A DNA stretch of 64,000 nucleotides from Ricinus communis (GCF_019578655.1 NC_063256.1:17298430-17362429); one strand, 5' to 3'; positions 24,800-36,162 are shown, numbered from the stretch's first letter. Notes: a model not told the origin generated them from the sequence alone. A program made the numbers and translations.

Positions 24800-26038
24800 A
24801 GATAAAAATTAGGGTGCCTCCCAAAAGCGCTTTCTTTTTTATGTGATAAGTCTTCTTAAATTTGGACTCATGGTGAAAAGCAAATGGTGGGATTGATGAC
24901 CATCCATCCTTCTTCCAAGCAAATGGTTTCAAGTATCCACTTAGAGGACTAATCGTCAAATTCCTCTTCCCGACGGCCAAGCAAGTCGCCAAAGATGATG
25001 GCCAAACTCGCCTCCTCATATATTTGCACGTAGTCATGATGTTTCAGGGCTCTTCCAATTTGAAAGTCGGAGTTTCACCAATTGGAAGGATTGATGGTTG
25101 GGCAATTTCTTCCGAAATGTCGATGGTTTTCCACCTTGGCTTGGTTCACTTGCCGGAAGAAACTCGAGCTCCTTCAAGACTTCTTCATTGGATAACTCGT
25201 GCTCATCTTCCATCATCAAGGGACTTTTGAAAATCCACCAAAAATTCCTCTAACTACAACTCAAAGATCATCAACTATACATTCCCCGTTGGTAGTCTTT
25301 CAGAGGAATCATGTTTGCCTCTTCCTTTCCTCGGTTCTATCTCTATGTTCAAGGAGTCGTCCTACACATAAGCATCATCGTCAAACATAGTAGATAAACC
25401 AGAAAATTCTCACCCGAAAGCAAAGTGACGACTCAAATGTTCCTGATTCAAAGAGCGCTTGATGGAGTTCCCAATTGCTCTTCGCCTAGTAACTTGAAGA
25501 TCAAGCCTTCTTGATGTCAGATGTTCTCAATCGAGGCTTGTTGACCTTCAAGTACCCTCTCCGGTTGTTGGAATCTATCCTCAAGACTTGTAAGAACCTC
25601 ATCATCGCCTCCTCCGACACTAACTCTTCATCTTGAGTTAAATGTGCAAGATTAGGCTGCTGATATGGTTGCTGAGATCCTAGTGGTTGTTGTCCATCTA
25701 AGCTCCATCCAAAGGGTGAATGAGTGCTATATTCTTGATTGTAGGTGCTTTCATACGAGTTATTTAGCCGGGGCCTTCCCGTGATAGTTCACCCTGCCCA
25801 AAGTTATAAGAACAATGAGCAAAATCACTACACAATGGACAATCATTACTCAAATGTAAACCATAATAAATTTCATAAAAATCTTGAGATGAAAGGATAG
25901 GAGTGAAGAGTTGATCGTAGCCCCGCAAAACGATTCCACTCGAGCTCCTAAGGCCGCATGGATGTCCCAATTTTTAGCACTCTCTTGGTTTTCGATCCCA
26001 TTCTCTAACGCGTCATACAAAGAGTTTGAATTTAGCAT
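24800..26038 (-). pseudogene. Gag-like relic fused to a pol C-terminal tail
   Basis: The minus-strand frame opens at an ATG (26036-26038) with MLNSNSLYDALENGIENQ. It contains YGLHLSNDCPLCSDFAHCSY, a decayed zinc-knuckle region whose sister copy keeps CEFCCGLHLSNDC (CX2CX3HX4C). It ends near 24810 with KALLGGTL, a motif at the very end of Athila-type pol. Protease, RT, RNase H and integrase are absent in between, so this is an internally deleted, non-autonomous gag. Several stops and frameshifts interrupt it. The reading as gag is from motif memory. Confidence 0.65.
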
Positions 26039-26097
26039 TGAACCTCCTTATCATTCACTACCCGAATCATAAACTTGAACTAAATAAATATGTACAA

Positions 26098-26160
26098 AAA
26101 TAAAATAAAATAAAATAAAATAAAAATATAAAAAATAAAAATAAAAATAAAAATAAAAAG
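26098..26160. repeat. A-rich microsatellite (TAAAA)n / (AAATA)n
   Basis: About twelve imperfect pentamers lie in the leader between the primer site and the gag start of the minus-strand element. No function is suggested. Confidence 0.9.
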
Positions 26161-26207
26161 TTTGGTTAAAGTAACAAATAGCAAATTTCGCTATAGTTTT
26201 CAAACAT

Positions 26208-26232
26208 TCCCCAAAGAATCGGGCTAAAAACT
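26208..26232 (-). other. Decayed tRNA-Asp-type primer site
   Basis: The plus strand reads CAAAGAATCGGGCTAAAAAC just before the LTR boundary. At the same position other copies carry CAACGGCGCCAAAAAC, the 3' end of tRNA-Asp plus a short spacer. Several substitutions separate it from a working primer site. Confidence 0.5.
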
Positions 26233-27761
26233 TGATGGTTGCTATCTATGCAAGCCTACTATCTAAGGCAGTTTACCCATCGATGTAGTCTAGCACTAAT
26301 GGCAAGTATCAAGGAAAAGAACTTGATGTTTGCTAAATGTGTTAGCTACAATCTAAGGCAGTTGTACCTATCATGCGCCTAGCACTAATGGCGAGTATCA
26401 AGGTCGATTCCCCAAGAAAGTGAAAGCCCGAGTTACTCCTTTGTTCTTTGTTATATTAACCTAAAATGAGTGATGAATACTTTCTAAACTAACTAATAGC
26501 TACAATCTAAGTTCTAAGGGAGATGCAAGAGTAATTGATAACTAAAATAACTAGGGTAAGAGAGCAAACACAAAGGAAACCTAAACTAGTTGGCAATCAA
26601 ACAAAAGATAAAGGATTGTTGAGTCTAATTATGCTACCAAGGATTTATTTTAACCGAATTCGGCTTCTCTCTCGATAACCGAATTCAGAATCTAATAACC
26701 TAAAGTTGGAATCTCTTCCTAACGATTGATTCTTAAATTAGCATTAAGCTTTAATCCGCCTCTATTAAGCTTTGTTAATTCTTAATCCGGCTAGTTAATT
26801 ATCCTTATCTCTAAGTGATTATTAACCGCCTACTATTCAAAATTTTAAATGCCAAATGGACTTCTCAATCACACAAAGCAATGTAAACACACAATTCACA
26901 ACGTCCGATGGATAATGATTATCTTATTAATACCGAAAGCAAGAAGAATACAAAACTAACCCAACAATCCAACAATATAATATCAAGCCAACATAGTAAA
27001 GAAATCCCAATGGATTTAATCAATCTAGCTAATCATGTTCATTATTAAAATACACAAGAATTCAATTACAACAATAAGTAAAGGTAGAGAAAACCCGACA
27101 CACCCTTGGATGAGAGTAAACAGCCCCCAAATCCTTTTGCTCCAATTGAATCGATTCTTGTTCCTCTTGTTCGATTTGAAAACTAATCAACGAACCTCGC
27201 CTAATCTTCAATCAAGGGAATCCGCTTAAAACCTTGATCCAAGTCTCCTTTTCCCTTGGTTCCAAACAGAAAACCCTTAGAGAGAGAAATATTAGGGTTT
27301 GGGACATTCTCCCCCGCTCCCTCTTTTTCTTCCCTCTCTTCTTTCTTTTAACTAATTCCTCCTGTCACCGCCAACACGGCCGTGTTGACGGCCGTGTTCC
27401 CAACCCGGGCTGGTGTTGATGCCCGTGTTACTCTCTATGGCCGTGCTCCCTAAAACTTCGTTTCTTTGATGTTTGATGCACCAACACGGCCAGGTTGGTG
27501 AACGTGTTGGGAACACGGCCATGTTGAACCCGTTAAAACCAACACGGCCATGTTCGGCCTTCCCTCTGCTCGCATTTAGCTTGTTTCGCAGCTCGACATC
27601 CAATTATGCTATAATTCTTCTCTTTATCATCCTTTGACTTCTTTTGGACCTAATGCACACAAAAAGACGTGATATGGTGAGTGTCAGGACCAATTCACAT
27701 CCAAATGTCCATAAAATCAATCTTAAAACCCCATTTAGATGTGTGTATTTTACATACATCA
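26233..27761 (-). repeat. LTR alpha, copy 1 (3' LTR of the element to its right)
   Basis: On the minus strand it starts TGATGTATGTAAAATACAC, preceded by the purine tract AGTATGGGGTTATT (27762-27776), so it is the 3' LTR of the unit at 27762-34742. It ends at 26233 in ...CATCA orientation. The last 91 bp are duplicated: the TGATG boundary recurs at 26324, as in copy 2. A palindrome cluster built on CACGGCCGTG lies at about 27365-27560. The primer-site remnant beside it shows it also served as 5' LTR for the fragment to its left. Confidence 0.85.
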
Positions 27762-29152
27762 AATAACCCCATACTTAGCTCATTGCTTGGCCTCAAGCAA
27801 TCAAAAGTAAAATAAGTAAAATAAACCACTAAGGAACAATACTTAAACCGAGCGGACAAGCTAGAGAGCTCTTGCACCTATCCTTAACAAGCGTAAGTCA
27901 AACAAAAAGAAACGGCAATCAATTCAAGTATCACAACCAAGATGCCAATACTTCGTAAAATACTGTCTCAACAAAATTATTCAGAACCAACTCCTCACCA
28001 GATTCACTCTAAGTCACTCAAAGTGTTTAAAGGGTAGTGTTTAATCGCTTAATGCATCAACCATACCTCATTTACTATATGCTTGCTCTTAAATCCTAAT
28101 CCTACCACTTATGGAGAGTCAACAACCATGTCAAGAGGTCTTTATAAGGGTTGTAATGGGGATTAGGTAGGGTAGGTAAATTTGATAAGATGTTGAACCT
28201 ATGGTGTTCTACAATGAAATAGATGACATGCACACAAGTCACAATAATCATGCGGGTAAACAATGGATAGTAGTCCAAGGTGGGAAATAGGAATCAAGTT
28301 AAAATGTTTAGCTCACTTACTTCCTTTCTTTTCATCACCTTTCTCTCTTATTTTTCTTTTTATATATTTTTCTTCTTTCTTTTTTTTTATTTTTTCTTTT
28401 TCATAAGGGAAGAACATTCACATAATAAAGTGAATTTCTTTTGGATCAAGTAAGTCGCTACAAGATTCCAAAGCTATTCCCAAGACAAAAATTCCCAATA
28501 AAAACAACTGATGTGCAAAATCATAACCCAAAGCAGAATAAAACTAAGTGGTAATGGAATATGATAAAAGAAATGGTGAAAGAAGGGGTTATCTACAGAA
28601 TCAATAAATGAATGAAGGCTATTTGGCTAGAATGAATAACCTAAGTGCCTCTATCATACCAAAGTGTTAAACTCTCCTTGTGGCCCTCATAAGCATTACC
28701 GAGCAAGTTCTAAAAGTAAAGACAGTAATTGGCACTCTCAATAAGAAATAAATACAAGCATATAAAGTGTATGCTTACAATTTAGGCTCAATTTCTCACA
28801 AGTGTGCTTTTGAGTAGGTTCCAAACAAAAATAACCAAAACAGAATTAAATAAACCAAAGCAACTTAGTACAAAACTCAAACTAATTATCTTACATTCTT
28901 CCGCAAAACTCAACATTATCGGTTTTACCTGATCACATGGACATAAACAGGATTTCAAAAGCAAGTCAACAGTAAGAGCATCGAAACAAAGTGAAAAATT
29001 TTCAAAATTTTACAAAAAATTGCACAAAGAATAAACAAATAACTGAGATGGGATAAATGAAATGCGATATATACACTAGAAAAGGATATGAATTTCATAT
29101 ACAAAGCAATAAAACATGAAAGCAAGTGTATATTAATATCACCACCCCACAC
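27762..29152 (-). other. 3' untranslated region of the non-autonomous element
   Basis: No reading frame is convincing. The stretch holds the purine tract beside the LTR (27762-27776), a pyrimidine-rich block on the plus strand at about 28320-28405, and further A-rich sequence. At its right end another purine-rich stretch (minus strand, CTTGAGTGTGGGGTGGTG at about 29145) resembles the tract at 24480. Such GAGGACAATGTGTCC...GTGTGGGG blocks are typical of the end of the coding part in Athila/Tat elements. Confidence 0.55.
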
Positions 29153-31414
29153 TCAAGGACACATTGTCCTCAAGTGTACAAAATATAAGAAATGAAAAGG
29201 AAAAGAACTAATACCGGCCCGACTATAGCTCCCGGAGTGAAAAGAGGTGCACCAGAGGTATACCGTATACTGGCCGGTCTCGGTGGTGGAGGAGTACGCT
29301 TCCGAGGATCTAAGTGTCACATGCGTGAGCCGGTGGATCAGCAGGAGCAATGTCAATAGGATGCTTGTCGCCGTCAGTTGAAGGGTGCTCACTGTAGGAG
29401 GGTCACCGGATCATCCGCTGAGGGATGTCAAATGGCTCGCCTCGAACCCGGCTCGTGGACAGTGTGCAAAGTCTGTAGTAAAATATCATTGGCCGTAGAG
29501 GCTTCTAACCTACCTCCTCGCCAATCGTGGCTCAAGCATAGCCCTCTCTCTCAAATCGAGCCATCATCCGCTCCAAACTCACCACCGTAAAAGGTCCCGC
29601 TGAAAAGCCTCTTGTCGAATGAAATGTTGCCGCTCCTCCCGCCAACCTCTCGCACTCTAAGCCGCTCTCTAAACTCAATTGGGAGACTCCTAAAACAAAT
29701 TTGATGAAGAACCGTATGAGCCAAGTAGACGGTCTGGAGGAAGACTCGGAATATCAAGAAGGTGGGACATCCTGTGTACCATGGGCTCGTAAGGTGTCGC
29801 CTCTCCGAAAATAAAGAGCATTCCTCATTATATACTCGGTCCTAGCCGGACCGCCTATGAATCACCATCCCCATACTAACCATCCGGGGAAGTCCCAACA
29901 TCTCCATCACCCCCAAACTTTGTCAAATGTGGTATCGCTTGCTCCAAAACTCCTAAGCTCCTAGCTAGTCGAGTAATGTAAGTCCCAAAACAAAAATACC
30001 TTCTTTGAGTTGTTGTAGAAGGCACCGATCTATCCGGCCAATAAGTACCCCATGTCGACGGACCGGTGCTGGTCCATGCCGAAAGTATAAACAGTCCTAC
30101 CGGGTAACTACACCACCGTTATCTCCCCTACCATTGATGGTCCTAGCCAAAGAATGCATGTAAGTACCGCAGCCCTCGTGCAAGTTAGACGCCTTGGACT
30201 GACCGGCATTGTAACCCTCAAGTGTCATCGAATCTCAGCCCACATCATGGATATGATACACCAGCGTGTGTATACAACGACTATAAACCTCCCGTGGATA
30301 TCCTCGTTAGTCCACAAGCCCAAGTGTACCCCAAACCGTCAGACACTCATCTTGAAAGATCGCTTCCGCTAGTCCGAAATCGATCGCATCCGATTGTTGG
30401 AAGTCCCGCAATCGCTCCGCAGAAGAAAGTACGGCAAACCCATACCAACTCCCTATATGTTAGTTCAACTATCTCAAAGAAATGTCAAATGGGGCGTCTC
30501 AAGATATCGACGGATCGCACTGCAAGTCCGACGGCCTCAGAGGCCGCTACCTATCCTACGCCTCTTTCCCAAATCTTGTGCCTCATCCATCGACATACCG
30601 CTCAAAGGTGGGCTCGCCCTTGGAAAAGTACGAATCGATGGCCGCTAGTGGTCTAATTTGGCCCGAACTAGTCGGGTGCTTGACGATTGAGAGGAAGAGG
30701 AGCCATCGGCCCGCCTCCTCTTGTAAACTCCCGATCCTCGTCCGTAGACATGGTACCTGAAAAAGAAATTTTTAGTACTAAGGATCAACAAAATTCAAAA
30801 GATAACGGCATAAAAGGGACAAACCGAATGATTTAACTTGATAAAATTAAACCGCTCAATGTCCTGCAAAGAAAATTCAATCCACAATACTACCAACCAA
30901 TTCTAACCATTTAAATTTTCAATTTATCCACATGGAGTTTAACTTCGCCATCACAAGGCAAACCAACATGCTAATATAAAATAGATACAACAGAGTCCAC
31001 TATAAATGACAGAGCCTATTGTTTAACTGCCAACAATAATAATAAAGAGAAAAATAAAGAATTAATCACAATCATGAATAATGGTAGAAAAGAAAAACGG
31101 AACATATGAGCAAGTTAAGTATCTAAACTAAATTAAAGAAAACAAAAGAAAATTAAGCTCAAACATGAATGTAAATGCATGCACCAAATAAAAAAATAAT
31201 GAATTAAACTATAATAAAAAATTGAAACACAAATTCGAACACAAAGAAAACATAAATTCAAACTAATATCAAAATAAAATAACAGAAAATGAAGTTGGAG
31301 GGTACTTACTTGACAAACGCCATATCCAAAGCTTTCGAGATGAGAAATAAGAAGTGAGAGAGTAAGAGAGGAGAGAATTGCTAAAACTAAAAGGAGAGCA
31401 AAATTTTTAGCCAT
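29153..31414 (-). pseudogene. ATHILA ORF1-type gene relic with apparent intron
   Basis: On the minus strand a short first exon begins at an ATG (31412-31414, MAKNFALLLVLAIL...) and runs to a donor GTAAGT (31309-31304). A 553-base intron ends in TTTCTTTTTCAG at 30757, and exon 2 follows. Exon 2 has fragments such as GSSSSQSSSTRLVRAKL, HSLARTINGRGDNGGVV and, near 29960, YITRLARSLGVLE. The last parallels the better preserved YITRLAKNL in the gene at 47294-48754 and is typical of ATHILA ORF1 proteins found downstream of pol. Many stops make it non-functional. The pyrimidine-rich leader alone could produce the hydrophobic exon 1 frame, so its coding status is uncertain. Confidence 0.6.
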
Positions 31415-31430
31415 TTCGAAATGAAGTGGC

Positions 31431-31437
31431 ATATATA
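31431..31437 (-). promoter_or_regulatory. TATA box upstream of the ATHILA-type relic
   Basis: The minus strand reads GCCTATATATGCC between the palindrome cluster and a pyrimidine-rich leader that ends in a splice donor. This is far from either LTR, so it would be an internal promoter giving a separate transcript. The same order is seen at 48.9-49.3 kb. Confidence 0.55.
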
Positions 31438-31439
31438 GG

Positions 31440-31712
31440 CAGTGTACGGAACAAGCCCGTGTTCACCAACAGGGGCCGTGTTCATGAACACGGTCCGGAT
31501 ATCGGGCCGTGTTAAGCGAATTAAAACGTGCTGACTTACCACTTCTGAGAACACGCCCGTGTTTATGGAACATGGGAACGTGTTGGAGACACGGTCAGGC
31601 ATAAATGCCCGTGTGGCCTACTGTCAACGTGTTCATCTTAATTTGATTTTCTTCAATTAGAACACGGGCCGTGTTAATGAACATGGTCTTGAACACGCTC
31701 GTGTTGATCTCC
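31440..31712. repeat. Palindrome cluster of CACGGGCCGTG type, internal
   Basis: At least seven variants of AACACGG(G)CCGTGTT and half-palindromes lie in about 270 bp, including CAGGGGCCGTGTTC, ATCGGGCCGTGTTAA, AACACGCCCGTGTTT and GAACACGGGCCGTGTTAATG. They end just before the TATA box. They are not part of an LTR here, although the alpha LTRs carry the same kind of cluster. Confidence 0.8.
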
Positions 31713-31882
31713 AGAAATGCAAAAGTTGCGACTCCCAGCACTTTCTCACTCTTTCTCACCTGCACAACCAATAAGTCCTCAACTCATACACTCAACATAA
31801 ATAAAACTTACCAAAAACAAACTGTAAAACCTAATCAACTAAGTTCACAATGAAAGGGTAAAGTATTCAAATTGAAAAATAG

Positions 31883-33089
31883 AATTTGGGGTGCCTCCCA
31901 AAAGCGCTTCTTTTTGATGTGATGACTCTTCTTAGCTGGACTCATGGTGAAAAGCAAACGGTGGGGATTGATGACCATCCATCCTTCTTCCGAGCAAATG
32001 GCTTCAAGTATCCGCTTAAAGGGATAATCGTCAACTTCCTCTTCCCAACTGTCAAGCAAGCTTCCAATATGATGGGCAAAACTCGCTCCTCATATAATTA
32101 AACGTGGTCATGATGTTTCTAGGGCTCTTCCAATTTGAAAGTCGGAGTTTCAACAATTGGAAGGATCGATGGTTGGGCAATATCTTCGGAGTGTCGATGG
32201 TTTTCTCACCCTTGGCTTGGTTCACTTGCTAAAAGAAACTCGAGCTCCTCCAAGACTTCTTCATTGGATAACTCATGCTCATCTTCCATCATCGAAGGGA
32301 CTTGTGGAAAATCCACCAAAATTCCTCTAACTACAACTCAAAGATCATCAATCAGACGCTCGCTGATAGTCTTTCAAGGGAATCATGTTCGCCTCTTCCT
32401 TTCCGGGTTCCATCTCCATGTTCAAGAAATCGTCCCGCACAGTACATCATCGTCAAACATTGTAGATAAACCAGAAAATTCTCACCGAACGCAGCGCGCC
32501 AAGTGTTCCTGATTCGTGAGCTTGATGGAGTTCCCAATTGCTCTTCGGCCTAGTAACTTGAAGATGAAGCCTACTTGATGCTCTATGTTCTTAATGGAGG
32601 CTTGTTGACTTTCAAGTACCCTCTCTATTTATTGGAATCTATCATCAAGACTTGTAATGAACCTCATCATCGGCCTCCTCCAACACTAACTCTTCATCTT
32701 GAGTTGAAGGTGCAAGATTAGGTCAACATGTGGTTGCCGAGATTCCGTGGTTCCGGGCCATCTAAGCTCCATCCAAAGGGTGAATGAGTGCTCCACTCTT
32801 GATTATAGATGCTTCCATACGAGTCATTTGGCCAACTTCCTGAGAATTCAATTCGCTCATAGTTATAAGAACAATGAACAACATCACTATACCATGGACA
32901 ATCATTACTCAGATGTAAACCACAACAAAATTCACAAAAAACTCGAGATGAAAGGATAGGAGTGGAGAGTTAATCGAGTCTCATAAAACGATTCCACCGA
33001 GCTTCTAAAGATGTATGGGTATCCCAATTTTTAGCACTCTCTTGGTTCCTGATCCCATTTTCCAACGTGTCATACAAAGAGTTCAGCAT
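31883..33089 (-). pseudogene. Gag-like relic fused to pol tail, second copy
   Basis: This is the sister of the relic at 24800-26038. It starts at ATG 33087-33089 with MLNSLYDTLENGIRNQESA, keeps the zinc-knuckle-like CEFCCGLHLSNDC and ends near 31890 in EALLGGTP. The region before the end includes EEEVDDYPFKRILEAICSEE in one frame. Stops and frame changes break it. Two copies share the same gag-to-pol-tail junction, so the deletion happened before they multiplied. Confidence 0.65.
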
Positions 33090-33254
33090 TGAACCTCCTT
33101 ATCATCCACTATCTGAATCATAAACTTAACTAAACAAATATGTACAAACAAAACAGAAATAAATATAAATGAAAATTAAAAAAGAAATGGCTAAATTAAT
33201 AAATAGCAAATTTTACTCTAGTTTTTAAACATTCTAAATCTGCCAGCCAAAACT

Positions 33255-34742
33255 TGATGTTTGCTAAATGTGTTAGCTACAATCTAAGGTAGTTTACCTA
33301 TCGATGTAGTCTAGCACTAATGGCAAGTATCAAGGAAAAGAACTTGATGTTTGCTAAATGTGTTAGCTACAATCTAAGGCAAGTGTACCTATCGATGCGC
33401 CCCAGCACCGATGGCGAGTATCAAGGTCGATTCTTCAAAGAAAGTGAAAGCCCGAGTTACTCCTTTGTTCTTTGTTATATTAACCTAAAATGAGTGATGA
33501 ATACTTTCTAAACTAACTAATAGCTACAGTCCTAAGTTCTAAGGGAGATGCAAGAGTAATTGATAACTAAAATAACTAAGGCAAGAGAGCAAACACAAAG
33601 GGAACCTAAACTAATTGGCAATCAAACAAAAGATAAAGGATTGTTGAGTCTAATTATGCTACCTGTGGATTTATTCTTAACCGAATTCGGTTTCTCTCTC
33701 GATAACCAAATTCCTAAATCTAATAACCTAAAGTTGGAATCTCTTCCTAACGATTGATTCTTAAATTAGCATTAGGCTTTAATCCGCCTCTATTAAGCTT
33801 TGTTAATTCTTAATCCGACTAGTTAATTATCCTTATCTCTAAGCGATTATTAACTAGTTCTTGCTATTCAAAATTCCAAATGCCAAATGGACTTCTCAAT
33901 CACACAAAGCAATCTAAACACACAATTCACAACGTCTCATGAATAATGATTATCTTATTAATACTGAAAGCAAGAAGAATACAAAACTAACCCAAACAAT
34001 CCAACAATATAATATCAAGCCAACATAGTAAAGAAATCCCAATGGATTTAATCAATCTAGCTAATCATGTTCATTATCAAAATACACAAGAATTCAATTA
34101 CAAAAATAAGCAAAGGTAGAGAAACCCGATTACACCCTTGACGAGTAAATTTCTAAATCCTTTTGCTCTAATTGAATCGATTCTTGTTCCTCTTGCTCGA
34201 TTTGAAAACCAATCAACGAACTCGCCAAATCTTCAATCTTTGAAGGAATCATGAAACCTTGATCCAAGTCTCCTTTCCTTGATTCCAGCTCGGAAAACCC
34301 TTAGAGAGAGAAATATTAGGGTTTTAAGACGCTCTCCCCGGCCTCCTTCTTTGATTTCCTCTCTTCTTTCTTTTAACTAATTCCCCGTCACCGCCAACAC
34401 GGGCCGTGTTGGTGGTCGTGTTCCCAACATGAGCCGGTGTTGATGCCCGTGTTACTCTCTGGCAAGGATCCTCAAACTTCTGCTTTTGATAGTTGATGCA
34501 CCAACACGGCCGGTTTTGAAACCAACACGGCCATGTTCAACTTCCTCTGCTCGACTCGGCCTTGTTTCGGTAGCTTCAAGGCCCAATTATGCTCCAATTC
34601 TTCTCTTTATCATCCTTTGACTTCTTTTAGACCTAATGCACACAAATGACACATATGGTGAGTGTTGGGACCAATTCACATCCAAATGTCCATAAAATCA
34701 ATCTTAAAACCCCATTTAGATGTGTATATTTTACACACATCA
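33255..34742 (-). repeat. LTR alpha, copy 2 (5' LTR)
   Basis: It runs from TGATG at 33255 (minus 3' end) to ...TTTTACACACATCA at 34742. It has the same terminal duplication as copy 1 (second TGATG at 33345, 90 bp in). A degraded primer site (GCCAGCCAAAACT) precedes 33255 on the plus strand. The palindrome cluster lies at about 34395-34545 and is partly deleted compared with other copies. Confidence 0.85.
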
Positions 34743-36152
34743 AGTATCAAGCTCGTATTCCTCGGGAAAGTGAAAGCCTAGAGTTACTCCTTTGTTCTCT
34801 GTTATATTAGCCTAAAATGAATGATGAATAATTCCTAAATTAACTAATAGCTACTCTAATTGTAGTCTAACTATGGCTACTAGGGAAGGATTAATTCAAG
34901 TTAAGGAATCATCCTCGGGAATTCTTGTCTCTGTGGAATGGAGACTAAAGATGGAATTGATTGATTGAATTCAATTTCCTTGGGAAAATCTCTACGCAAT
35001 TAACGCCTTTCTCAAGGACATTAACATCTTAACTTAGATTAATTAGGTTGAAATCTCTTCCTAACTCTAATTATCCAAATTAGCATTATGTACCATTTAA
35101 AACTATTGAGAGTTGTTAATTCTCAATTTGGTAGAACGAACACTCTATCTCTGTATTTAATTCAATTCTAGGTTATAAAGGACAATCCAAACCTAAATGT
35201 CTTTCTCAAGAATATTCAAATTCCAAAAATCATTCAACAAGATATGAAGAACAAATCAATAAGCACTTCCATTGCAAAAAATATTGAAAATCAAGACATT
35301 CAATTCAAAGGTTAAGTACAAAAATCCCTAGATAAAGAACCCCCAATGGGTTAACAAGTTTAGCTAATCATGTTCATTATCAAAACCCACAAGAATTCAA
35401 TTACAACAATGAGTAGAGGGTAGAAGCCCGAATACACCCTTGGATGAGAGTAAATGTATTCAATTCCTCTTGCCCAATCATGAATCAATTCTTATTCCTC
35501 TTGCTCGAATTGAAACCAATTAACGAACCTCACCCAATTTTTAATCTTCGAAGAGAATCCAATTGAAACCTTCGTCCAAGTCTCCTTTTTCCTTAGTTCT
35601 AGCTCAGAAAACCCTTAGAGAGAGAAAGAATAGAGTTTAGGACGTCCTCCCCCCTTTTTTTTTGTTTCCCTCTTTTCTTTCTTTTAATTAATTTTTCCAG
35701 CTGCCGCGAACATGGCCTTGTTGATGCCCGTGTTGGGAACACGGCTTGGTATTGGTGGGCATGTTGGGAACACGGCCCCATGCTAATGGCCATGTTAGTC
35801 TCTCTGGTCGTGCTCCTTAACGCTTCGTTTTCCTATTGTCAAATGCACCCAACAAGGCCCGTTTGGTGCCCGTGTTGGGAACACGGCTTGCTTTTCAGAA
35901 TGTGTTAGGAACACGGCCACTGTTAAAACGAACACGACCGTGTTTGGCCTCCTCATTCGCGAACTTGATTTGTTTCAGCAACTTTGACGTCCAATTCTGC
36001 TCCAATTCTTCCCTTTATCACTCTTTGACTTTTTTTAGGCCTAATGCATACAAATGATTTATTGTGGTGAGTATTGGGACCAATTCACATCCAAATATAC
36101 ATGAAATCAGCCCTAAAAACCCTATCTAGATGTGTGTATTCTATGCACATCA
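34743..36152 (-). repeat. LTR alpha, copy 3, fused to copy 2
   Basis: It begins at AGTATCAAG, the point 71 bp into the LTR by comparison with the copy at 52252, and ends ...TATGCACATCA. It directly abuts copy 2 with no internal sequence or target duplication. Its palindrome cluster lies at about 35705-35945. It is more diverged from copies 1 and 2 than those are from each other, so it belongs to an older or different insertion. Confidence 0.8.
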
Positions 36153-36162
36153 TTCACCGTTG

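Larger units (their letters stand above)
24407..26232 (-). mobile_element. Internal region of a minus-strand non-autonomous Athila-like element, truncated by the gap
   Basis: Downstream, in the minus sense, of the LTR at 26233-27761 there is a primer-site remnant, a gag-like relic and a pol-tail remnant. It parallels the region 31883-33254 next to LTR 33255-34742 almost segment by segment. A purine-rich stretch (minus strand, AAGTGTGGGGTAGGTG) near 24470-24490 resembles the one at about 29150. Here it lies only about 330 bp from the pol tail, so the ATHILA-type gene found in the sister copy is missing. This internal region shares its LTR with the next element, a tandem arrangement typical of LTR recombination. 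Confidence 0.7.
26233..34742 (-). mobile_element. Complete-length non-autonomous Athila-like element (LTR to LTR)
   Basis: In the minus sense the order is: LTR alpha copy 2, primer-site remnant, gag-like relic with pol tail, palindrome cluster, TATA box, ATHILA ORF1-type gene relic with intron, long 3' untranslated region, purine tract, LTR alpha copy 1. The two LTRs share a private 90-91 bp terminal duplication that other alpha copies in the window lack, which supports pairing them. No RT or integrase is encoded, so mobility would have needed enzymes from an autonomous relative, for instance one like that at 47294-58744. Confidence 0.7.

Noticed and set aside
25024..25390. Plus-strand frames resembling short proteins, with near copies at 32135-32512
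   Set aside because: Both are antisense to the duplicated gag-like relics, so their similarity reflects the duplicated element, not a conserved gene.
30154..30760. Plus-strand frames of 72-144 codons
   Set aside because: They are antisense to the ATHILA ORF1-type relic, whose motifs are recognisable on the minus strand.
31308..31432. Signal peptide of an envelope-like protein (hydrophobic MAKNFALLLVLAIL frame)
   Set aside because: The stretch is a pyrimidine-rich leader, which reads as Leu/Ser-rich by composition; without conservation data I do not call it a signal peptide.
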